Of a DNA stretch of 64,000 nucleotides, positions 40,278 to 50,500 are shown one piece after another. Each line of letters opens with the position of its first letter. Within the stretch, counting starts at the first letter, position 1. The DNA is from CALCLY01 sp900552775. Lineage in GTDB: Bacteria; Bacillota; Clostridia; UMGS1883; UMGS1540. The notes below the pieces were generated by a model, which had not been told where the DNA came from, did not search any database, and worked only from the letters and a program-made list of their open reading frames with translations. The stretch is taken from the NCBI GenBank assembly GCA_937966555.1, contig CALCLY010000029.1:34839-98838 (forward strand), written 5' to 3'. Made by a program: the position numbers and the translations under genes.

Positions 40278-41969
40278 ATGGGTGTAACGGATAATATTGA
40301 AAAAAAACTGAAAGAAAATGTGAAAAATGCGATTTCGGAGGCATTCGGAGATATAGAAATGCCGGATTTTCTTATAGAAGTTCCCAAGGATTCCGCAAAC
40401 GGAGATTATTCCACCAACGCGGCGATGCTTCTTGCGCGCACTTTGCGCAAAGCTCCGCGTGCCATAGCGGATGAAGCCGTAAAGCATATAAAGACTGCAA
40501 AGCCGATAGACAAAGTTGAAGTTGCCGGTGCCGGATTTATTAATTTTTATCTTTCAAATTCGTATTTGTACGATGTTTTGGAAGAAGTTGAAAAACAGGG
40601 CGCAAGTTACGGCTGCTGCAATATAGGAAACGGCGAAAAAGTGTGTCTTGAATTTGTGAGTGCAAACCCGACAGGACCTATGCACATGGGCAACGCAAGG
40701 GGCGGAGCCATAGGTGACAGTCTTGCGAACATTATGAAAAAGGCGGGCTTTGACGTTGAAAAAGAGTTTTACGTAAATGACGCGGGCGCTCAGATTGACA
40801 AGTTCGGACGTTCGCTGGATGCACGTTTTCTTGAAATTGTGGACGGGCACTGCGATTTTCCCGAAGACGGCTATCAGGGCGAAGATATACGCGATCACGC
40901 AAAGGCTTATATTGAAGAATTCGGCACAGGTCTGCGCGCCGAGGAGGAGAGCGTTCGCCGCAAGAAACTTATTGAATATGCATTGCCTAAGAATCTTGAA
41001 AAAATGAAAAAAGATTTGTCTGACTACCGCGTATTTTACGATAAATGGTTTTTTGAAAGCGAACTTCACGAAAGCGGATATGTGACGGAAACAATAGAAC
41101 TTCTTAAAAAGACAAATCATGTGTATGAAAAAGACGGTGCCGTTTGGTTTAAAAGCACTGATTTTCTCACAAAAAAGGGTGATGACGACAGGACGTACAA
41201 AGATGACGTTTTGGTTCGCGCAAACGGAATACCGACATATTTTGCAGCGGATATAGCGTATCACAGAAACAAGCTTGAAAAAAGAAAGTTTGACACGGCG
41301 ATAAATATTTGGGGTGCTGATCATCACGGACACATTGCGAGAATGAAAGGTGCTCTGGGTGCTCTCGGAATCGATCCCGAAAGACTGCACGTTATAACAA
41401 TGCAGCTTGTGCGCCTTATGGATAAAGGCGAAATTGTGAGAATGAGCAAAAGAACCGGAAGAATGATAACTCTTTCCGATTTGCTGCAGGATATAGGAAT
41501 AGATGCGGCAAGATTTTTCTTTAATCTTCGTCAGGCGGGAAGTCATTTTGACTTTGACCTGTCGCTTGCGGTTGAGCAGTCAAACGACAACCCTGTGTTC
41601 TACGTTCAGTATGCGCATGCAAGAATCTGCAGCATTATAAGACTTCTTGCCGAGGACGGGCTTTGCGCCACGGCATACGCCGATACAGACACCTCTTTGC
41701 TCGATGCGCCTCAGGAAACGGCGCTTTTGAAACGCCTGGCGGCTTTTCCGGGAGAAATTGCGTCTGCGGCGGAGAGTATGGAGCCTTCGAGAATAACACG
41801 TTACGTTATGGAGGTTGCGGCGGATTTCCACAGCTTTTATAATGCGTGCCGCATAAGAGGAGAGGAAGAAAACCTTGCAAAGGCACGTCTTAAACTTTGC
41901 GAGGCAACTAGAACCGTTATTGCAAACTGTCTTGAAATTCTCGGAGTTACTGCATCCGAGAAAATGTAA
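40278..41969 (+). CDS. argS: Arginyl-tRNA synthetase
   Basis: ArgS charges tRNA-Arg. Class I motifs: the HIGH equivalent in SANPTGPMHMGNARGGAIGD (about 122-140) and the KMSKS-like sequence RMSKRTGRMITLSDLLQDIG (about 388-405). The N-terminal domain that reads the D-loop of tRNA (about 1-110) and the C-terminal anticodon-binding DALR domain (about 440-563, ending LGVTASEKM) are both present. The length of 563 is normal for the bacterial enzyme. It lies between DUF1934 and the protease, and its SD is GAAAGGA. Confidence 0.97.
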   Translation: MGVTDNIEKKLKENVKNAISEAFGDIEMPDFLIEVPKDSANGDYSTNAAMLLARTLRKAPRAIADEAVKHIKTAKPIDKVEVAGAGFINFYLSNSYLYDVLEEVEKQGASYGCCNIGNGEKVCLEFVSANPTGPMHMGNARGGAIGDSLANIMKKAGFDVEKEFYVNDAGAQIDKFGRSLDARFLEIVDGHCDFPEDGYQGEDIRDHAKAYIEEFGTGLRAEEESVRRKKLIEYALPKNLEKMKKDLSDYRVFYDKWFFESELHESGYVTETIELLKKTNHVYEKDGAVWFKSTDFLTKKGDDDRTYKDDVLVRANGIPTYFAADIAYHRNKLEKRKFDTAINIWGADHHGHIARMKGALGALGIDPERLHVITMQLVRLMDKGEIVRMSKRTGRMITLSDLLQDIGIDAARFFFNLRQAGSHFDFDLSLAVEQSNDNPVFYVQYAHARICSIIRLLAEDGLCATAYADTDTSLLDAPQETALLKRLAAFPGEIASAAESMEPSRITRYVMEVAADFHSFYNACRIRGEEENLAKARLKLCEATRTVIANCLEILGVTASEKM

Positions 41970-41992
41970 TTTTAAGAAAAGAAGTGATAAGA

Positions 41993-43468
41993 ATGAAAAA
42001 AACATTTTTCAGAAAATCATTAAGTGTTTTGATGGCAGTACTGCTGTTTGTTCTTCCGATTCAATCATTTGCGGAAGAAAGTGAAGGAAGTTCATCTGCG
42101 GCAACACAGTTTTACGGACAGTATCAGTTTTCAATTCTGAGCGTTGCTTCAAAAATAATTGAAAACGGATATTGCTTCGGCGTGACAAGCGGCGATTTGC
42201 TTGCCGAAGCGTTTTATGAGAAGCTTGTGAATCCTTCTGCAGATGTGGAGGATATGCTTAACGTTATGACGGACTCGCTTGATCCGCATTCGTCATATCT
42301 TAATGCTGAAGAGTATAAATATATGATGGATCACACCATATCCGGAACGTTTGCCGGTATAGGAGTAAGCGTTGTTCAGGCGGGAGACAGGGTGGTTGTT
42401 GTATCTCCCATGGCAGGATCACCTGCGGAAGAAGCCGGAATTGAGGCAAACGACGTGATTATATCCGTAAACGGCGAGGGTATGATAGGAAAAAGCGTAC
42501 AGTATATTCAAAGTGTCATAAGCGGAGAAGAAGGCACGACGGTAAGTATCGGCGTGCAGCGAGGCGATAAAATTTTAAACTTTGATATGAAACGTGCCAT
42601 TATACGTGATAAGACTGTTACGTGGTCTGTCAAAGACGGCATTGGAATAATAAAAGTTGCAAGCTATAATCCGACAACCGCAGAGGATGCAAAAAAAGCT
42701 CTTGAAGATTTTGACAGGCAGGGAATAAAAAATATTGTAATTGACGAAAGAAACAATCCGGGCGGCGAACTTCAGTCGGTTGTGGATTTTTGCAATCTGT
42801 TTATCCCGAAAGGGCCTGTTGCGACAATGAAATTTAAAGATTCTCAAAATGATGAAACTTATTATTCAACGCTTGAAAAACCGAAATATAAGCTTGCTGT
42901 TTTGATAAACGGCGGAAGCGCTTCCGCGGCAGAGCTTTTTGCGGCAGCCGTAAAGGATACGAAGGTCGGCGCGATTATAGGTGAGAATTCGTACGGAAAA
43001 GGAACAATGCAGACGCTTATTCCGTTTGAATATACGGGCGGCGCGCTGAGACTAACTGTGGCAGAGTATTTTTCCGCACACGGAAACCGCGTAAACGGAG
43101 TTGGAGTAAAGCCGGACTATACGGTACATGATGATGCAATCTATAAAGATGTATCGTATCTTGAACCCATTGAGCTTACAAAAGAAAGCAGAATTTACGA
43201 TGAAAGCGACAATGTACTGGCAATCGAGCAGAGGCTTGAGCTTTTGGGGTATTTCGAAGAAAAACCGGATAAATTTTTCGATGAAGAAACAAAGAAAGCA
43301 CTGGAGATGTATCAGACGTTCAGAAAACTTCCCGTTACGGGAACAACCAATCTCGAAACATCGCTTGATTTAAACAGCATTGACTTTGAAAATATGGCGT
43401 TTTCAAACGAAGCTCAAATGAATACGGCTTTAAACTATCTTAAAACCGGAGCATTTCCGCAGGAATAA
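41993..43468 (+). CDS. C-terminal processing protease (S41) with PDZ and peptidoglycan-binding domain
   Basis: A signal peptide (MKKTFFRKSLSVLMAVLLFV, cut near 28) precedes a helical N-terminal region, a PDZ domain (about 110-195: AGSPAEEAGIEANDVIISVN), and a tail-specific protease domain. The catalytic Ser is in NGGSASAAELFAAAVKD near residue 310, with the general base Lys in NSYGKGTMQTLIPFE near 335. Residues 395-465 form a peptidoglycan-binding domain 1 repeat (AIEQRLELLGYFEEKPDKFF). The start chosen is ATG 41993 (491 residues). Such proteases act outside the membrane on wall enzymes or exported proteins. A hairpin follows. Confidence 0.93.
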   Translation: MKKTFFRKSLSVLMAVLLFVLPIQSFAEESEGSSSAATQFYGQYQFSILSVASKIIENGYCFGVTSGDLLAEAFYEKLVNPSADVEDMLNVMTDSLDPHSSYLNAEEYKYMMDHTISGTFAGIGVSVVQAGDRVVVVSPMAGSPAEEAGIEANDVIISVNGEGMIGKSVQYIQSVISGEEGTTVSIGVQRGDKILNFDMKRAIIRDKTVTWSVKDGIGIIKVASYNPTTAEDAKKALEDFDRQGIKNIVIDERNNPGGELQSVVDFCNLFIPKGPVATMKFKDSQNDETYYSTLEKPKYKLAVLINGGSASAAELFAAAVKDTKVGAIIGENSYGKGTMQTLIPFEYTGGALRLTVAEYFSAHGNRVNGVGVKPDYTVHDDAIYKDVSYLEPIELTKESRIYDESDNVLAIEQRLELLGYFEEKPDKFFDEETKKALEMYQTFRKLPVTGTTNLETSLDLNSIDFENMAFSNEAQMNTALNYLKTGAFPQE

Positions 43469-43481
43469 AATAAATTTGTTT

Positions 43482-43518
43482 TTCACGGGCAGAACGGCGT
43501 ACCGTTTCTGCCCGTGAA
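43482..43518 (+). terminator. Hairpin after the S41 protease gene
   Basis: TTCACGGGCAGAA (43482-43494) pairs with TTTCTGCCCGTGAA (43505-43518), a stem of about 13 bp with one extra base, around CGGCGTACCG. Only TTTT at 43527-43530 follows, so its strength is moderate. Bases 43531-43611 hold nothing I recognise. Confidence 0.75.
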
Positions 43519-43611
43519 GTGTCTTATTTTACCAAATGTCAATTGCTCCGGCTGCGGTGCCTGGGCGATTCGACGAAAAATTCAAAATAATCATTTTTTT
43601 CAAAAAAAGTC

Positions 43612-43640
43612 TTGACTTTCACATACTGTTATGCTATAAT
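43612..43640 (+). promoter_or_regulatory. Promoter of rpoBC
   Basis: TTGACT (43612-43617) and TATAAT (43635-43640) are exactly 17 bases apart. Transcription would start near 43647, leaving a leader of about 130 bases before rpoB. The strongest sigma-A-like site in this half of the window. Confidence 0.87.
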
Positions 43641-43775
43641 TTTATAATGCATTATAAGCTAAAATAGGTATATTCTGATTTGGTATATCTATGATATAAA
43701 TATTTAACGGACGCGGATTTGCGTACCGATTAATATATCCGGCGAAACTGCGAAATTTTAAGTAGAGGTGATAGT

Positions 43776-46700
43776 ATGATACATCCGGTGACTTTGGGAA
43801 AGAATACCAGAATGAGTTATGCGAAAATAGACGAAGTTCTGGAAATGCCCAACCTGATAGGTGTACAGAAGAATTCATACAAGTGGTTTGTTGAAGAAGG
43901 TCTTAAAGAGGTTTTCAGAGATGTATCGCCGATTACCGATTATGCCGGTAATCTGATTCTTGAGTTTATCGATTATACGCTGGACAGCAAGCCTAAATAC
44001 GACATAGAAGAGTGCAAGGAGAGAGATACAAACTATTGCGCTCCGCTTCGCGTTAAGGTAAGACTTATAAATCAGGAAACGGGTGAAATAAAAGAACAGG
44101 AAATTTTTATGGGCGATTTTCCGCTTATGACAAATCAGGGTACTTTTATTATAAACGGCGCCGAGAGAGTTATTGTAAGTCAGCTCGTGCGTTCACCCGG
44201 AATCTATTATACCGAACAGTTTGATAAGGTCGGAAAAAAGCTTTTGGCTTCTACGGTTATTCCGAACCGCGGCGCATGGCTGGAATACGAGACGGACTCA
44301 AACGATGTTTTCTGGGTTCGCGTGGACAGAACAAGAAAACTTCCCGTTACCGTTCTTTTGCGCTGCCTGGGTCTCGGAAGCGATGCTCAGATTACTGAAA
44401 TGTTCGGAGAGGAAGAAAAACTTTACGCTACAATAGAAAAGGACAGTACCAAAACAGAGGAAGAAGCGCTGTTTGAACTTTACCGCCGTCTTCGTCCCGG
44501 TGAACCCCCCACGGTTGACGGTTCAAGATCGCTTATAAACGCACTGTTTTTTGATCCCAGAAGATACGATTTGGCAAAAGTGGGAAGATACAAATTTAAT
44601 AAAAAACTGGCAATAGGAGCAAGAATTGCGGGCAGAGTTGCCGGCGCAGACATTGCAGACCCTTCAACCGGCGAAATACTTGTTGGCGAAGGCGAAATGA
44701 TAAGCAAGGAAAAAGCCGCGGAAATCGAGAAAGCAGGAGTAAACTCCGTTCTTATTGCCGCTGATGACAAAAAAGTAAAAGTTTTCTCGAATGATATGGT
44801 TGATATTCATAATTACATTGATATTGACATTTCGAGTTTAAAAATAAAAGAAAAAGTTTGCCGCAAAGTTATTGAAGAAATTGTTGCGGAAAATTATGAA
44901 CCCGATGAACTTCTGAAAGTTCTTGATCAGAGAAGGGACGAGCTTGTTCCCAAACACATAACGGTTGAAGATATTATGGCATCCGTAAACTATTGTTTGG
45001 ACCTTTCTTACGGAATCGGCACGGTTGACGATATTGACCATCTCGGAAACCGCCGTCTGCGCGGTGTTGGAGAGCTTTTGCAGAATCAGTTCCGCATGGG
45101 TCTATCGAGAATGGAACGCGGCGTAAGAGAGAGAATGAGTATCCAGGATATGGATATTGTTACTCCGCAGTCGCTCATAAACATAAGACCTGTTGTGGCT
45201 ACGATTAAAGAATTTTTCGGTTCATCACAGCTTTCACAGTTCATGGATCAGAACAATCCTCTGGCAGAGCTTACACATAAGAGAAGACTCAGCGCGTTGG
45301 GACCCGGCGGTCTCAGCCGTGAACGTGCCGGATTCCAGGTTCGTGACGTTCACTACACGCATTACGGCCGTATGTGTCCTATAGAAACTCCTGAAGGACC
45401 TAACATCGGTCTTATAAACTCGCTCAGTACATTTGCGAGAATAAACGAATACGGTTTTATCGAAGCGCCGTACAGAAAAGTTGATAAAGAAACAGGACGT
45501 GTTACGGACGAAATCAGCTACATGACGGCAGATGTCGAAGATAACTATATTGTTGCGCAGGCAAACGAGCCTCTCGACAAAGACGGATATTTCGAATCCA
45601 AGAAGGTTACTTGCCGCAGAAGAGACGAATTTATTGAGGTTCCGCCGACAAGCGTTGATTATATGGACGTATCGCCGAAGCAGGTTGTTTCGGTTGCTAC
45701 GGCAATGATTCCGTTCCTTGAAAACGATGACGCAAACCGTGCACTTATGGGCTCGAACATGCAGAGACAGGCAGTTCCGCTTCTTAAAACGGATTCGCCT
45801 ATTGTCGGCACGGGTATGGAATACAAAGCGGCCAAAGACTCGGGTGTTGTTGTGCTTACGGAAACGGACGGTGTTGTTGAAAAAGTTTCCGCTGACAAAA
45901 TAACAATAAAAGATCCCGAAGGGAACAGACATACTTATAATCTTGTTAAATTCAGCCGTTCGAACCAGGGCACATGCATTAACCAGAGACCTATGGTTGA
46001 AAAAGGCGAAAAAGTTAGGGCGGGAGACATAATTGCCGACGGGCCGTCTACGGACAACGGCGAAATTGCGCTCGGAAGAAACGTTCTCATAGGCTTTATG
46101 ACTTGGGAAGGTTACAACTACGAGGATGCTATTCTCCTTAATGAAAGACTTGTTAAAGAAGACGTTTTAACGTCTATCCATATAGAAGAATATGAGTCCG
46201 AGGCAAGAGATACAAAACTCGGACCCGAAGAAATTACAAGAGATATCCCGAATGTGGGCGAAGATGCTTTAAAAGATCTTGACGAACGCGGAATTGTAAG
46301 AATCGGTGCCGAGGTTCGTGCAGGAGATATTCTTGTCGGAAAGGTTACTCCGAAAGGCGAAACCGAGCTTACTCCCGAAGAAAGACTTCTCCGCGCAATA
46401 TTCGGAGAAAAAGCGCGCGAGGTAAGAGATACTTCTCTAAGAGTTCCTCACGGCGAGGCGGGTATCATAGTTGACGTTAAAGTGTTCACACGTGAAAACG
46501 GTGACGAGATGCCGCCCGGAGTAAACGAACTGGTGCGCTGCTATATTGCACAGAAGAGAAAAATTTCTGTCGGAGATAAAATGGCGGGCCGTCACGGAAA
46601 CAAGGGTGTTGTATCAAGAATACTCCCCGAAGAAGATATGCCGTTCCTGCCTGACGGAACTCCCCTTGATATAGTTTTGAATCCTCTTGGCGTGCCGTCG

Positions 46701-47540
46701 CGTATGAATATTGGACAGGTGCTTGAGGTTCACCTCGGACGTGCGGCAAAAGAACTCGGTTTTAAAGTGGCAACGCCTGTATTTGACGGTGCTACAGAAG
46801 ATGATATAGTTGAACTGCTGGAACAGGCAGGATTCAGAAAAGACGGAAAAACAGTTCTTTACGACGGAAGAACGGGCTTGCCGTTTGATAATCCCGTAAC
46901 CGTCGGATACATGTATATGTTAAAACTTCACCATCTTGTTGATGACAAGATTCACGCAAGGTCGACAGGCCCCTACTCACTTGTTACGCAGCAGCCTCTG
47001 GGCGGTAAAGCTCAGTTCGGCGGTCAGCGTTTCGGCGAGATGGAGGTTTGGGCACTTGAGGCTTACGGCGCCGCATACACTTTGCAGGAAATTCTGACGG
47101 TTAAGTCCGATGACGTTGTCGGCCGTGTTAAAACTTACGAGTCTATCGTAAAAGGCGAGAATGTACCCAAACCGGGTATCCCCGAATCGTTTAAGGTGCT
47201 TATAAAGGAATTGCAGAGTCTCGGCATGGATATCAAGCTTCTTTCAAAGGATATGGAGGAGGTTTCGCTGTCCGAAACGTTTGACGACGATGCGGACGAT
47301 GTGCCGTTTGAGGATTTGCCCGAGGAAATGGCGCAGATGCTGACGGACGATGACGGCGAACAGCTTGAAAAAAGCGGCTTCAGCGAAGTTGATGACGATG
47401 ATTTGCTTTTAAGTGCTCTCGGATTTGAAGATGACAGCGCGGAACCCGAAGAAGCCGATGACGATTTCGATATTGACGATTTTATGTCTGATGATGACGC
47501 ATTTGACGATGACGATCTCGGCGAGGACGAGGATTTATAA
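43776..47540 (+). CDS. rpoB: DNA-directed RNA polymerase beta subunit
   Basis: RpoB forms half of the RNA polymerase active centre. The rifampicin-binding cluster reads GSSQLSQFMDQNNPLAELTH then KRRLSALGPGG (near 480-510), with wild-type Asp, His and Ser at the usual resistance positions, so no rifampicin-resistance change is evident there. The late motif NYEDAILLNERLVKEDVLTS (near 780) and the C-terminal QPLGGKAQFGGQRFGEMEVW (near 1075) are conserved. The last 85 residues (from about 1168) are an acidic tail full of D/E runs. Length is 1254. It starts at ATG 43776 with GTAGAGGTG upstream, after a 130-base leader; rplKAJL are not upstream. Confidence 0.98.
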   Translation: MIHPVTLGKNTRMSYAKIDEVLEMPNLIGVQKNSYKWFVEEGLKEVFRDVSPITDYAGNLILEFIDYTLDSKPKYDIEECKERDTNYCAPLRVKVRLINQETGEIKEQEIFMGDFPLMTNQGTFIINGAERVIVSQLVRSPGIYYTEQFDKVGKKLLASTVIPNRGAWLEYETDSNDVFWVRVDRTRKLPVTVLLRCLGLGSDAQITEMFGEEEKLYATIEKDSTKTEEEALFELYRRLRPGEPPTVDGSRSLINALFFDPRRYDLAKVGRYKFNKKLAIGARIAGRVAGADIADPSTGEILVGEGEMISKEKAAEIEKAGVNSVLIAADDKKVKVFSNDMVDIHNYIDIDISSLKIKEKVCRKVIEEIVAENYEPDELLKVLDQRRDELVPKHITVEDIMASVNYCLDLSYGIGTVDDIDHLGNRRLRGVGELLQNQFRMGLSRMERGVRERMSIQDMDIVTPQSLINIRPVVATIKEFFGSSQLSQFMDQNNPLAELTHKRRLSALGPGGLSRERAGFQVRDVHYTHYGRMCPIETPEGPNIGLINSLSTFARINEYGFIEAPYRKVDKETGRVTDEISYMTADVEDNYIVAQANEPLDKDGYFESKKVTCRRRDEFIEVPPTSVDYMDVSPKQVVSVATAMIPFLENDDANRALMGSNMQRQAVPLLKTDSPIVGTGMEYKAAKDSGVVVLTETDGVVEKVSADKITIKDPEGNRHTYNLVKFSRSNQGTCINQRPMVEKGEKVRAGDIIADGPSTDNGEIALGRNVLIGFMTWEGYNYEDAILLNERLVKEDVLTSIHIEEYESEARDTKLGPEEITRDIPNVGEDALKDLDERGIVRIGAEVRAGDILVGKVTPKGETELTPEERLLRAIFGEKAREVRDTSLRVPHGEAGIIVDVKVFTRENGDEMPPGVNELVRCYIAQKRKISVGDKMAGRHGNKGVVSRILPEEDMPFLPDGTPLDIVLNPLGVPSRMNIGQVLEVHLGRAAKELGFKVATPVFDGATEDDIVELLEQAGFRKDGKTVLYDGRTGLPFDNPVTVGYMYMLKLHHLVDDKIHARSTGPYSLVTQQPLGGKAQFGGQRFGEMEVWALEAYGAAYTLQEILTVKSDDVVGRVKTYESIVKGENVPKPGIPESFKVLIKELQSLGMDIKLLSKDMEEVSLSETFDDDADDVPFEDLPEEMAQMLTDDDGEQLEKSGFSEVDDDDLLLSALGFEDDSAEPEEADDDFDIDDFMSDDDAFDDDDLGEDEDL

Positions 47541-47566
47541 TAAAAACCAAGATTGGGGGAATAACA

Positions 47567-50500
47567 GTGTTGGAATTTAACACTTTTGAGGCAATACAAA
47601 TCGGACTGGCTTCACCTGAAAAAATCCGCGAATGGTCTCACGGAGAGGTTAAAAAGCCCGAAACCATAAATTACCGTACATTAAAGCCCGAGCCGGACGG
47701 TTTGTTCTGCGAAAGAATTTTCGGACCTACGCGCGACTGGGAATGTCACTGCGGTAAATACAAAAGAATAAGATTTAAAGGAATTGTCTGCGACCGCTGC
47801 GGTGTTGAAGTAACAAGAGCAAAAGTTCGCCGTGAAAGAATGGGTCATATTGAGCTTGCTGCACCTGTAAGCCATATTTGGTACTTTAAGGGCAGCCCCA
47901 GCAGACTCGCTCTTATGGTAAATATTTCTCCTTCGGATCTTGAGAAAGTTTTGTATTTTGCGGCTTACATTGTAATAGATCCCGGTAAAACGGATCTTGT
48001 AAAGACGCAGATCCTCAATGAAAGAGAATACCGCGAGCATGAAGAAAAATTCGGCGAAGGTTCATTCCGCGCGGCTATGGGTGCGGAAGCTATAAAAGAG
48101 CTTTTAAAAGAAATCGATGTTGAAGCTCTTGCATCAGAACTTCGCGAAGAAGCGGACGCTACGCAGGGACAGAAAAAAATCAGAATTATAAAAAGACTTG
48201 AGGTTGTGGAATCATTCCGTCATTCCGGAAACAAACCCGAATGGATGATTATGGACGTTGTACCCGTAATCCCGCCCGAAATCAGACCTATGGTACAGCT
48301 TGACGGCGGCAGATTTGCAACAAGCGATTTGAATGACCTGTACAGACGTGTTATAAACAGAAACAACAGACTTAAAAGACTTTTGGAACTCGGTGCTCCC
48401 GATATTATCGTGAGAAACGAGAAGAGAATGCTTCAGGAAGCGGTTGACGCGCTTATAGACAACGGCAGACGCGGCAGACCCGTTACGGGCCCCGGAAACA
48501 GACCGCTTAAGTCTCTTTCAGATATGCTTAAAGGTAAACAGGGTCGTTTCAGACAGAACCTTCTCGGAAAACGTGTTGACTATTCGGGACGTTCCGTTAT
48601 CGTTGTAGGACCTGAACTTAAAATTTATCAGTGCGGTCTTCCGAAGGAAATGGCTTTGGAACTTTTCAAACCGTTTGTTATGAAAAGACTTGTAAATAAT
48701 GGTCTTGCTCACAATATAAAGAGTGCAAAGAGGATGGTTGAAAGAGTGCGCCCCGAGGTTTGGGACGTGTTGGACGAGGTTATAAGAGAGCATCCTGTTA
48801 TGCTTAACCGTGCTCCTACGCTTCACAGACTCGGTATCCAGGCATTTGAACCGGTTCTGGTAGAAGGTAAAGCGTTAAAGCTTCATCCGCTGGTATGTAC
48901 TGCATTCAACGCCGACTTTGACGGTGACCAGATGGCAGTTCACGTTCCGCTTTCACCCGAAGCACAGAGTGAAGCAAGATTCCTCATGCTTTCGGCAAAT
49001 AACCTTCTGAAACCTCAGGACGGACGTCCTGTTGCGGTTCCGACGCAGGATATGATTTTGGGAAGTTATTACCTGACAATCGTAAGAGAAGACGAGAAGG
49101 GTGCGGGAAAGAGATTTTCAAGCTTTACAGAAGCAAAACTTGCGTATGAGAACGATGAAGTTTCACTTCATGCTCCCATTAAAGTTATAAACACAAAGAT
49201 AATTGACGGCGTTGAAAAGTCAAAGCTTATAGACGCTACGGTAGGTCAGATTATATTCAACGAGGATATTCCTCAGGATCTCGGATTTGTTGACAGAAGC
49301 AATCCGGAAAATGAATTTGACCTTGAAATCAGTTTTCTTGTTACAAAGAAGCAGCTCGGAAAAATTATCGACAGATGCATAAAAACGCACAGCATTACGG
49401 AAACTGCCGAATTGCTTGATAAAATAAAATCACTCGGTTATAAATTCTCAACAAAAGGCGCTATAACAATCAGCGTAAATGACATTGTCGTTCCGGAGGC
49501 AAAGGCAACATACCTTGCCGAAGCTGAAGAACAGGTTGAGAAAATTACAAAAATGTTCAAAAGAGGTACTCTTACAGACGAGGAACGTTATACGAGAGTT
49601 ATTTCCACATGGGAGGAAACGGTTAAAAAAGTTACCGATGCCCTTATGGACAGCCTCGATGAACTTAATCCTATATACATGATGGCAAATTCCGGTGCCC
49701 GCGGAAGCGTAAACCAGATAAGACAGCTTGCAGGTATGCGCGGACTTATGGCGGATACGCAGGGAAGAACAGTAGAAATTCCTATCAGAGCTTGCTTCCG
49801 TGACGGACTTAATGTTTTGGAATACTTCATTTCGTCGCACGGTGCTCGTAAAGGCCTTGCCGATACAGCGCTTCGTACAGCCGATTCGGGTTACCTTACA
49901 AGACGTCTTGTTGATGTCAGCCAGGAAGTTATCATAAGAGAAGACGATTGCGGCAGCACTCACGGTATTACGGTTTCAGATATCAAAGAGGGCAATGCAA
50001 TTATCGAAACTCTTACGGAAAGACTTATCGGACGTGTGCCGATTTACGATGTATGCCATCCCGAAACCGGTGAGGTTATAGCTCCGGCAAACGTTATGAT
50101 GACAGAGGACGTTGCAAAGGCGATTACGGACGCAGGCGTTCACAGCGTAGAAATCAGAAGTATTTTGGGCTGCCGTGCAAAAGTCGGCGTATGCGCTCAT
50201 TGCTACGGTGCAAACATGGCTTCCGGCGAGCTTGTAAATGTCGGCGAATCCGTCGGAATCATAGCGGCTCAGTCAATAGGCGAGCCGGGCACACAGCTTA
50301 CGATGAGAACGTTCCACACAGGCGGCGTTGCCGGCGGCGATATCACACAGGGTCTCCCCCGTGTCGAAGAGCTGTTTGAAGCGCGTTCGCCCAAGGGTCT
50401 TGCAATAATTGCCGAGCATGGCGGAACAGTTGAAATCGTAAATAAAGAGAAAAAACGCGAGGTTGTGGTAACGGATAATGAGGAAGGTTATAGCCAGACA

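Noticed and set aside
40554..41546. Long open minus-strand frame of about 330 codons
   Set aside because: It is antisense to argS, whose motifs are complete, and its protein is Phe/Cys-rich without known motifs.
47135..47599. Ser-rich minus-strand frame at the end of rpoB
   Set aside because: It is simply the complement of the Asp/Glu-rich tail codons.
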